A stretch of 64,000 nucleotides of DNA from Actinernus sp. WN-2022 (Eukaryota; Cnidaria; Anthozoa; Actiniaria; Actinernidae): NCBI GenBank assembly GCA_030867875.1, contig JAOWCC010000415.1, positions 1 to 64,000 on the forward strand, written 5' to 3'. The stretch's first letter is position 1; every line of letters starts with the position of its first letter. This document shows, in pieces, positions 1-8,067 of this stretch. The notes beneath the pieces were generated by a model. That model was not told the origin of the DNA. It did no database searches and worked only from the letters and a program-made list of their open reading frames with translations. Made by a program: the position numbers and the translations under genes.

Positions 1-898
1 ACTCCTCCCCACCCCACACCACCCTCATAAAATACCTACAGATCAATTATTGGAAAGAAAGGCCAGAAAAGTCGTAAACTGTCATTTGCCCTTTCAAGAA
101 AGCGGCAAAAACACGAGTAACTGGCTTTTAAAGCTTAAAGGCACACAAGAATTCTACGCTGTTTCCACAAAAGGAGCCCTAGAACCTAAAACCCCCTTTT
201 GTGAAAACATGCTAGATCTTGTGTGCCTTTAGCTTTAAAAGCCAGTAACTCGTGTTTTTGCCGTTTTCTTGAAACGGCAAATGACAGTTGAAGACTTTAA
301 TGGCCTTTCTATCCCATAATTTACTTGTGTGAGATCTATCCCATAATTTCTTTATTTGAGACCTAGAGGTTATGCTTAGGTTAGAAAAAGGCCATTTTCT
401 GGTATTATTACTCAAAATACAGGAAACTTCCATCCATTAAACGCAATCTACATGAAGAGAACGTTGTATTGCCGTATAGTGCATCGAAATCCATTGAAAG
501 CTCGAGAAATGGCGCCACTTTGAAGATATTAGGGTACACAAGTAACTTTGAGAGATTAAGGTTAGGTTACAAAAAAAAACACATTTTCGGATTTTCTACT
601 CCAAATAGGGCAAAACTGGCACGCCAGTCTGAAAGTACAGGAAGAGGCCGTTGTATTGCCGTATAGTGCATCGAAATCCATTAAAAGGTCGAGAAATGGC
701 GCCACTTTGAAATTTAGGTTACACAAGTAAATTAATGCGTACTTGTTGGCTTTAAAAGCCAGTAACTCACTTTTCAACGTTTTGATCCAAAAATGCACCT
801 TTTTTCTCAGACCTAGTGGAAAATAGTACATCTTTCACTAAGCAAATCGTTGCGCCATACGTCAGACAAAGTTGGTTTTTCGCGAAATTTTTTGAACT

Positions 899-924
899 AC
901 TCCTCCCCACCCCACACCACCCTC
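899..924 (-). repeat. C-rich tract; G-rich on the minus strand
   Basis: A 26-nt stretch with almost only C, A and T (CTCCCCACCCC, then ACACCACCCTC) begins each monomer. The minus strand reads as a GGG run, a GG run, two GGGG runs and a GG run with 1-3 nt spacers. With only three runs of three or more G, a three-tetrad quadruplex would need a bulge, but a two-tetrad form is possible. The tract stands out against its AT-rich surroundings and recurs every ~895 bp. Confidence 0.8.
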
Positions 925-1058
925 ATAAAATACCTACAGATCAATTATTGGAAAGAAAGGCCAGAAAAGTCGTAAACTGTCATTTGCCCTTTCAAGAAAG
1001 CGGCAAAAACACGAGTAACTGGCTTTTAAAGCTTAAAGGCACACAAGAATTCTACGCT

Positions 1059-1106
1059 GTTTCCACAAAAGGAGCCCTAGAACCTAAAACCCCCTTTTGT
1101 GAAAAC
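1059..1106. repeat. Apical hairpin inside the foldback
   Basis: GTTTCCACAAAAGG (1059-1072) pairs with CCTTTTGTGAAAAC (1093-1106) at 13 of 14 positions, around a 20-nt loop (1073-1092). In type B units the AGATCT just outside it is matched by AGATCT in the opposite arm, so pairing runs almost continuously into the outer stem. In type E units AGAATTCT adds a 2-nt bulge there. Confidence 0.87.
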
Positions 1107-1154
1107 ATGCTAGATCTTGTGTGCCTTTAGCTTTAAAAGCCAGTAACTCGTGTT

Positions 1155-1179
1155 TTTGCCGTTTTCTTGAAACGGCAAA
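1155..1179. repeat. Perfect 10-bp hairpin nested in the right foldback arm
   Basis: TTTGCCGTTT is followed by a 5-nt spacer (TCTTG) and then its exact reverse complement AAACGGCAAA. The corresponding place in the left arm (near 984-1008) is only partly self-complementary, so the right arm alone has the perfect hairpin. It is kept in nearly every unit; one exception, near 49532, lost one T and one A. Confidence 0.9.
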
Positions 1180-1205
1180 TGACAGTTGAAGACTTTAATG
1201 GCCTT

Positions 1206-1259
1206 TCTATCCCATAATTTACTTGTGTGAGATCTATCCCATAATTTCTTTATTTGAGA
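1206..1259. repeat. 27-bp tandem doublet
   Basis: Two adjacent 27-bp copies (1206-1232 and 1233-1259) both begin TCTATCCCATAATTT and end GAGA; 23 of 27 positions agree. The doublet overlaps the outer end of the right foldback arm and is present in all units except unit 61, where the first copy is damaged. Confidence 0.92.
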
Positions 1260-1273
1260 CCTAGAGGTTATGC

Positions 1274-1459
1274 TTAGGTTAGAAAAAGGCCATTTTCTGG
1301 TATTATTACTCAAAATACAGGAAACTTCCATCCATTAAACGCAATCTACATGAAGAGAACGTTGTATTGCCGTATAGTGCATCGAAATCCATTGAAAGCT
1401 CGAGAAATGGCGCCACTTTGAAGATATTAGGGTACACAAGTAACTTTGAGAGATTAAGG
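1274..1459. repeat. Internal 186-bp duplication, copy A
   Basis: It begins TTAGGTTAGAAAAAGG and aligns with copy B at a constant offset of 186 bp. The A-rich left part is strongly diverged from copy B but alignable (for example TTTTCTGGTATTATTACTC against TTTTCGGATTTTCTACTCC). The core at 1361-1422 matches copy B at 60 of 62 positions. The tail AGATATTAGGGTACACAAGTAA corresponds to the TTTAGGTTACACAAGTAA of copy B with a 2-bp indel. Confidence 0.88.
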
Positions 1460-1645
1460 TTAGGTTACAAAAAAAACACATTTTCGGATTTTCTACTCCA
1501 AATAGGGCAAAACTGGCACGCCAGTCTGAAAGTACAGGAAGAGGCCGTTGTATTGCCGTATAGTGCATCGAAATCCATTAAAAGGTCGAGAAATGGCGCC
1601 ACTTTGAAATTTAGGTTACACAAGTAAATTAATGCGTACTTGTTG
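1460..1645. repeat. Internal 186-bp duplication, copy B
   Basis: It begins TTAGGTTAC followed by the A-tract (1469-1476). The conserved core is at 1547-1608 (GTTGTATTGCC through GGCGCCACTTTGAA) and differs from copy A at only two positions. The right end (about 1630-1645) no longer aligns well. Unit 64 duplicates 8 bp at the start of this core. Confidence 0.88.
1469..1476. repeat. Length-variable A-tract
   Basis: The tract between GGTTAC and CACATTTTC has 8 A in most F1 and F3 units, 7 A in F2 and F4, 9 A in unit 1 and a few others, and up to 10-11 A near 42656 and 53423. The 7/8 difference is a family marker. The longer forms mostly lie in stretches with other homopolymer errors. Confidence 0.9.
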
Positions 1646-1665
1646 GCTTTAAAAGCCAGTAACTC
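1645..1665. repeat. Third copy of the GGCTTTAAAAGCC-AGTAACTC motif
   Basis: The motif GCTTTAAAAGCCAGTAACTC occurs here, in the right foldback arm (1131-1150), and inverted in the left arm (about 1012-1031, one mismatch). GGCTTTAAAAGCC is itself a 6-bp inverted repeat around one base. Sequence on both sides (CTTGTTGG before, CACTTTTCAACGTTTT after) resembles the right arm weakly, suggesting a diverged third copy of the arm module. Confidence 0.8.
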
Positions 1666-1774
1666 ACTTTTCAACGTTTTGATCCCAAAAATGCACCTTT
1701 TTTCTCAGACCTAGTGGAAAATGTACATCTTTCACTAAGCAAATCGTTGCGCCATACGTCAGACAAAGTTGGTT

Positions 1775-1784
1775 TTTCGCGAAA
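1775..1784. other. TTTCGCGAAA palindrome before the T-tract
   Basis: A perfect 10-bp palindrome lies in GGTTTTTCGCGAAATTTTTTGAAC near the end of each unit and contains two CpG sites. It is present in nearly all units; in unit 63 it is broken to TTTTTCTAGCGAAA near 56396-56406. A binding site is possible but not shown by the sequence. Confidence 0.7.
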
Positions 1785-4700
1785 TTTTTTGAACTACTCC
1801 TCCCCACCCCACACCACCCTCATAAAATACCTACAGATCAATTATTGGAAAGAAAGGCCAGAAAAGTCGTAAACTGTCATTTGCCCTTTCAAGAAAGCGG
1901 CAAAAACACGAGTAACTGGCTTTTAAAGCTTAAAGGCACACAAGAATTCTACGCTGTTTCCACAAAAGGAGCCCTAGAACCTAAAACCCCCTTTTGTGAA
2001 AACATGCTAGATCTTGTGTGCCTTTAGCTTTAAAAGCCAGTAACTCGTGTTTTTGCCGTTTTCTTGAAACGGCAAATGACAGTTGAAGACTTTAATGGCC
2101 TTTCTATCCCATAATTTACTTGTGTGAGATCTATCCCATAATTTCTTTATTTGAGACCTAGAGGTTATGCTTAGGTTAGAAAAAGGCCATTTTCTGGTAT
2201 TATTACTCAAAATACAGGAAACTTCCATCCATTAAACGCAATCTACATGAAGAGAACGTTGTATTGCCGTATAGTGCATCGAAATCCATTGAAAGCTCGA
2301 GAAATGGCGCCACTTTGAAGATATTAGGGTACACAAGTAACTTTGAGAGATTAAGGTTAGGTTACAAAAAAAACACATTTTCGGATTTTCTACTCCAAAT
2401 AGGGCAAAACTGGCACGCCAGTCTGAAAGTACAGGAAGAGGCCGTTGTATTGCCGTATAGTGCATCGAAATCCATTAAAAGGTCGAGAAATGGCGCCACT
2501 TTGAAATTTAGGTTACACAAGTAAATTAATGCGTACTTGTTGGCTTTAAAAGCCAGTAACTCACTTTTCAACGTTTTGATCCCAAAAATGCACCTTTTTT
2601 CTCAGACCTAGTGGAAAATGTACATCTTTCACTAAGCAAATCGTTGCGCCATACGTCAGACAAAGTTGGTTTTTCGCGAAATTTTTGAACTACTCCTCCC
2701 CACCCCACACCACCCTCATAAAATACCTACAGATCAATTATTGGAAAGAAAGGCCAGAAAAGTCGTAAACTGTCATTTGCCCTTTCAAGAAAGCGGCAAA
2801 AACACGAGTAACTGGCTTTTAAAGCTTAAAGGCACACAAGAATTCTACGCTGTTTCCACAAAAGGAGCCCTAGAACCTAAAACCCCCTTTTGTGAAAACA
2901 TGCTATATCTTGTGTGCCTTTAGCTTTAAAAGCCAGTAACTCGTGTTTTTGCCGTTTTCTTGAAACGGCAAATGACAGTTGAAGACTTTAATGGCCTTTC
3001 TATCCCATAATTTACTTGTGTGAGATCTATCCCATAATTTCTTTATTTGAGACCTAGAGGTTATGCTTAGGTTAGAAAAAGGCCATTTTCTGGTATTATT
3101 ACTCAAAATACAGGAAACTTCCATCCATTAAACGCAATCTACATGAAGAGAACGTTGTATTGCCGTATAGTGCATCGAAATCCATTGAAAGCTCGAGAAA
3201 TGGCGCCACTTTGAAGATATTAGGGTACACAAGTAACTTTGAGAGATTAAGGTTAGGTTACAAAAAAAACACATTTTCGGATTTTCTACTCCAAATAGGG
3301 CAAAACTGGCACGCCAGTCTGAAAGTACAGGAAGAGGCCGTTGTATTGCCGTATAGTGCATCGAAATCCATTAAAAGGTCGAGAAATGGCGCCACTTTGA
3401 AATTTAGGTTACACAAGTAAATTAATGCGTACTTGTTGGCTTTAAAAGCCAGTAACTCACTTTTCAACGTTTTGATCCCAAAAATGCACCTTTTTTCTCA
3501 GACCTAGTGGAAAATGTACATCTTTCACTAAGCAAATCGTTGCGCCATACGTCAGACAAAGTTGGTTTTTCGCGAAATTTTTTGAACTACTCCTCCCCAC
3601 CCACACCACCCTCATAAAATACCTACAGATCAATTATTGGAAAGAAAGGCCAGAAAAGTCGTAAACTGTCATTTGCCCTTTCAAGAAAGCGGCAAAAACA
3701 CGAGTAACTGGCTTTTAAAGCTTAAAGGCACACAAGAATTCTACGCTGTTTCCACAAAAGGAGCCCTAGAACCTAAAACCCCCTTTTGTGAAAACATGCT
3801 AGATCTTGTGTGCCTTTAGCTTTAAAAGCCAGTAACTCGTGTTTTTGCCGTTTTCTTGAAACGGCAAATGACAGTTGAAGACTTTAATGGCCTTTCTATC
3901 CCATAATTTACTTGTGTGAGATCTATCCCATAATTTCTTTATTTGAGACCTAGAGGTTATGCTTAGGTTAGAAAAAGGCCATTTTCTGGTATTATTACTC
4001 AAAATACAGGAAACTTCCATCCATTAAACGCAATCTACATGAAGAGAACGTTGTATTGCCGTATAGTGCATCGAAATCCATTGAAAGCTCGAGAAATGGC
4101 GCCACTTTGAAGATATTAGGGTACACAAGTAACTTTGAGAGATTAAGGTTAGGTTACAAAAAAAACACATTTTCGGATTTTCTACTCCAAATAGGGCAAA
4201 ACTGGCACGCCAGTCTGAAAGTACAGGAAGAGGCCGTTGTATTGCCGTATAGTGCATCGAAATCCATTAAAAGGTCGAGAAATGGCGCCACTTTGAAATT
4301 TAGGTTACACAAGTAAATTAATGCGTACTTGTTGGCTTTAAAAGCCAGTAACTCACTTTTCAACGTTTTGATCCCAAAAATGCACCTTTTTTCTCAGACC
4401 TAGTGGAAAATGTACATCTTTCACTAAGCAAATCGTTGCGCCATACGTCAGACAAAGTTGGTTTTTCGCGAAATTTTTGAACTACTCCTCCCCACCCCAC
4501 ACCACCCTCATAAAATACCTACAGATCAATTATTGGAAAGAAAGGCCAGAAAAGTCGTAAACTGTCATTTGCCCTTTCAAGAAAGCGGCAAAAACACGAG
4601 TAACTGGCTTTTAAAGCTTAAAGGCACACAAGAATTCTACGCTGTTTCCACAAAAGGAGCCCTAGAACCTAAAACCCCCTTTTGTGAAAACATGCTATAT

Positions 4701-7700
4701 CTTGTGTGCCTTTAGCTTTAAAAGCCAGTAACTCGTGTTTTTGCCGTTTTCTTGAAACGGCAAATGACAGTTGAAGACTTTAATGGCCTTTCTATCCCAT
4801 AATTTACTTGTGTGAGATCTATCCCATAATTTCTTTATTTGAGACCTAGAGGTTATGCTTAGGTTAGAAAAAGGCCATTTTCTGGTATTATTACTCAAAA
4901 TACAGGAAACTTCCATCCATTAAACGCAATCTACATGAAGAGAACGTTGTATTGCCGTATAGTGCATCGAAATCCATTGAAAGCTCGAGAAATGGCGCCA
5001 CTTTGAAGATATTAGGGTACACAAGTAACTTTGAGAGATTAAGGTTAGGTTACAAAAAAAACACATTTTCGGATTTTCTACTCCAAATAGGGCAAAACTG
5101 GCACGCCAGTCTGAAAGTACAGGAAGAGGCCGTTGTATTGCCGTATAGTGCATCGAAATCCATTAAAAGGTCGAGAAATGGCGCCACTTTGAAATTTAGG
5201 TTACACAAGTAAATTAATGCGTACTTGTTGGCTTTAAAAGCCAGTAACTCACTTTTCAACGTTTTGATCCCAAAAATGCACCTTTTTTCTCAGACCTAGT
5301 GGAAAATGTACATCTTTCACTAAGCAAATCGTTGCGCCATACGTCAGACAAAGTTGGTTTTTCGCGAAATTTTTTGAACTACTCCTCCCCACCCCACACC
5401 ACCCTCATAAAATACCTACAGATCAATTATTGGAAAGAAAGGCCAGAAAAGTCGTAAACTGTCATTTGCCCTTTCAAGAAAGCGGCAAAAACACGAGTAA
5501 CTGGCTTTTAAAGCTTAAAGGCACACAAGATCTACGCTGTTTCCACAAAAGGAGCCCTAGAACCTAAAACCCCCTTTTGTGAAAACATGCTAGATCTTGT
5601 GTGCCTTTAGCTTTAAAAGCCAGTAACTCGTGTTTTTGCCGTTTTCTTGAAACGGCAAATGACAGTTGAAGACTTTAATGGCCTTTCTATCCCATAATTT
5701 ACTTGTGTGAGATCTATCCCATAATTTCTTTATTTGAGACCTAGAGGTTATGCTTAGGTTAGAAAAAGGCCATTTTCTGGTATTATTACTCAAAATACAG
5801 GAAACTTCCATCCATTAAACGCAATCTACATGAAGAGAACGTTGTATTGCCGTATAGTGCATCGAAATCCATTGAAAGCTCGAGAAATGGCGCCACTTTG
5901 AAGATATTAGGGTACACAAGTAACTTTGAGAGATTAAGGTTAGGTTACAAAAAAAACACATTTTCGGATTTTCTACTCCAAATAGGGCAAAACTGGCACG
6001 CCAGTCTGAAAGTACAGGAAGAGGCCGTTGTATTGCCGTATAGTGCATCGAAATCCATTAAAAGGTCGAGAAATGGCGCCACTTTGAAATTTAGGTTACA
6101 CAAGTAAATTAATGCGTACTTGTTGGCTTTAAAAGCCAGTAACTCACTTTTCAACGTTTTGATCCCAAAAATGCACCTTTTTTCTCAGACCTAGTGGAAA
6201 ATGTACATCTTTCACTAAGCAAATCGTTGCGCCATACGTCAGACAAAGTTGGTTTTTCGCGAAATTTTTTGAACTACTCCTCCCCACCCCACACCACCCT
6301 CATAAAATACCTACAGATCAATTATTGGAAAGAAAGGCCAGAAAAGTCGTAAACTGTCATTTGCCCTTTCAAGAAAGCGGCAAAAACACGAGTAACTGGC
6401 TTTTAAAGCTTAAAGGCACACAAGAATTCTACGCTGTTTCCACAAAAGGAGCCCTAGAACCTAAAACCCCCTTTTGTGAAAACATGCTAGATCTTGTGTG
6501 CCTTTAGCTTTAAAAGCCAGTAACTCGTGTTTTTGCCGTTTTCTTGAAACGGCAAATGACAGTTGAAGACTTTAATGGCCTTTCTATCCCATAATTTACT
6601 TGTGTGAGATCTATCCCATAATTTCTTTATTTGAGACCTAGAGGTTATGCTTAGGTTAGAAAAAGGCCATTTTCTGGTATTATTACTCAAAATACAGGAA
6701 ACTTCCATCCATTAAACGCAATCTACATGAAGAGAACGTTGTATTGCCGTATAGTGCATCGAAATCCATTGAAAGCTCGAGAAATGGCGCCACTTTGAAG
6801 ATATTAGGGTACACAAGTAACTTTGAGAGATTAAGGTTAGGTTACAAAAAAAACACATTTTCGGATTTTCTACTCCAAATAGGGCAAAACTGGCACGCCA
6901 GTCTGAAAGTACAGGAAGAGGCCGTTGTATTGCCGTATAGTGCATCGAAATCCATTAAAAGGTCGAGAAATGGCGCCACTTTGAAATTTAGGTTACACAA
7001 GTAAATTAATGCGTACTTGTTGGCTTTAAAAGCCAGTAACTCACTTTTCAACGTTTTGATCCCAAAAATGCACCTTTTTTCTCAGACCTAGTGGAAAATG
7101 TACATCTTTCACTAAGCAAATCGTTGCGCCATACGTCAGACAAAGTTGGTTTTTCGCGAAATTTTTTGAACTACTCCTCCCCACCCCACACCACCCTCAT
7201 AAAATACCTACAGATCAATTATTGGAAAGAAAGGCCAGAAAAGTCGTAAACTGTCATTTGCCCTTTCAAGAAAGCGGCAAAAACACGAGTAACTGGCTTT
7301 TAAAGCTTAAAGGCACACAAGATCTACGCTGTTTCCACAAAAGGAGCCCTAGAACCTAAAACCCCCTTTTGTGAAAACATGCTAGATCTTGTGTGCCTTT
7401 AGCTTTAAAAGCCAGTAACTCGTGTTTTTGCCGTTTTCTTGAAACGGCAAATGACAGTTGAAGACTTTAATGGCCTTTCTATCCCATAATTTACTTGTGT
7501 GAGATCTATCCCATAATTTCTTTATTTGAGACCTAGAGGTTATGCTTAGGTTAGAAAAAGGCCATTTTCTGGTATTATTACTCAAAATACAGGAAACTTC
7601 CATCCATTAAACGCAATCTACATGAAGAGAACGTTGTATTGCCGTATAGTGCATCGAAATCCATTGAAAGCTCGAGAAATGGCGCCACTTTGAAGATATT

Positions 7701-8067
7701 AGGGTACACAAGTAACTTTGAGAGATTAAGGTTAGGTTACAAAAAAAACACATTTTCGGATTTTCTACTCCAAATAGGGCAAAACTGGCACGCCAGTCTG
7801 AAAGTACAGGAAGAGGCCGTTGTATTGCCGTATAGTGCATCGAAATCCATTAAAAGGTCGAGAAATGGCGCCACTTTGAAATTTAGGTTACACAAGTAAA
7901 TTAATGCGTACTTGTTGGCTTTAAAAGCCAGTAACTCACTTTTCAACGTTTTGATCCCAAAAATGCACCTTTTTTCTCAGACCTAGTGGAAAATGTACAT
8001 CTTTCACTAAGCAAATCGTTGCGCCATACGTCAGACAAAGTTGGTTTTTCGCGAAATTTTTTGAACT

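Larger units (their letters stand above)
938..1224. repeat. Long imperfect inverted repeat (foldback) in each monomer
   Basis: The left arm (about 938-1048) and right arm (about 1115-1224) are reverse complements. Over the best 99 positions (950-1048 against 1115-1212) I count about eight mismatches and one gap, roughly 91% identity. Weaker pairing continues outward about 12 bp and inward to an apical loop at 1073-1092. One strand, or its transcript, could form a hairpin of well over 100 paired bases in nearly every one of the 71 monomers. The arms contain GGCTTTTAAAGC and its partner GCTTTAAAAGCC. It could be a remnant of a MITE-like or foldback element, but I see no convincing target-site duplication. 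Confidence 0.9.
899..1795. repeat. Reference monomer (unit 2, type E, 897 bp)
   Basis: I use this clean copy to describe the internal layout. In order: C-rich tract 899-924; AT-rich link; foldback arms 938-1048 and 1115-1224 around an inner hairpin; 27-bp doublet 1206-1259; 186-bp tandem copies 1274-1459 and 1460-1645 with an A-tract at 1469-1476; GGCTTTAAAAGCC motif at 1645-1657; unique tail 1666-1795 ending in the TTTCGCGAAA palindrome and a T-tract. Almost every segment is therefore related to another segment of the same monomer, either directly or inverted. The monomer appears to have been built from smaller duplicated modules before it was amplified. To reach the same element in another unit, add the difference in unit starts, allowing for the 2-bp E/B difference. 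Confidence 0.93.
1..8067. repeat. Family F1, units 1-9
   Basis: Unit starts are 1, 899, 1796, 2692, 3589, 4484, 5381, 6276 and 7173. Units 1-6 and 8 are type E (AGAATTCT in the hairpin); units 7 and 9 are type B (AGATCT, 2 bp shorter). Units 4 and 6 carry the T variant, CTATATCTT instead of CTAGATCTT, in the right hairpin arm. All nine have CAGACAAAG near the end. Unit 1 has a 9-A tract, GATCCAAAAATG lacking one C, and an extra A in GGAAAATAGTAC. Unit 5 lacks one C in the C-rich tract, and units 3 and 5 have a shorter terminal T-run. These are the only differences I noticed. Confidence 0.93.

Noticed and set aside
1155..1179. Rho-independent terminator
   Set aside because: The hairpin is not followed by a T-run, no upstream gene exists, and the context is a eukaryotic-type satellite.
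938..1224. Intact MITE or foldback transposon
   Set aside because: The arms are long inverted repeats, but no target-site duplication or recognisable terminal motif bounds them and there is no transposase. Origin from such an element remains possible.
1110..1331. Minus-strand open frame of 73 codons found in most monomers
   Set aside because: It lies across the right foldback arm and the 27-bp doublet, resembles no known family, and recurs only because the DNA repeats. Single-base indels break it without any sign of compensation.
1274..1466. Telomeric repeat remnants (TTAGG-like: TTAGGTTAG, AAGGTTAGGTTAC, ATTAGGGTAC)
   Set aside because: These are at most one or two imperfect units each, not tandem arrays, and are explained by the internal 186-bp duplication.
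1335..1568. Minus-strand 77-codon frame, overlapping a plus-strand 86-codon frame (1367-1627) and a minus-strand 69-codon frame (1465-1674)
   Set aside because: Three frames on two strands overlap in the same 186-bp duplicated region. The protein-level repeats (for example HYTAIQR twice) simply reflect the DNA duplication. No domain, signal peptide or family is recognisable.
1540..1700. tRNA-like or RNA polymerase III A/B boxes
   Set aside because: GGTCGAGAAATGG and GTTTTGATCCC resemble a B box only loosely, and no cloverleaf or correctly spaced A box is present.
1773..1795. CENP-B box
   Set aside because: The TTCG-containing places (TTTCGCGAAA and ATTTTCGGATTTT) lack the spaced CGGG needed for the CENP-B core pattern.
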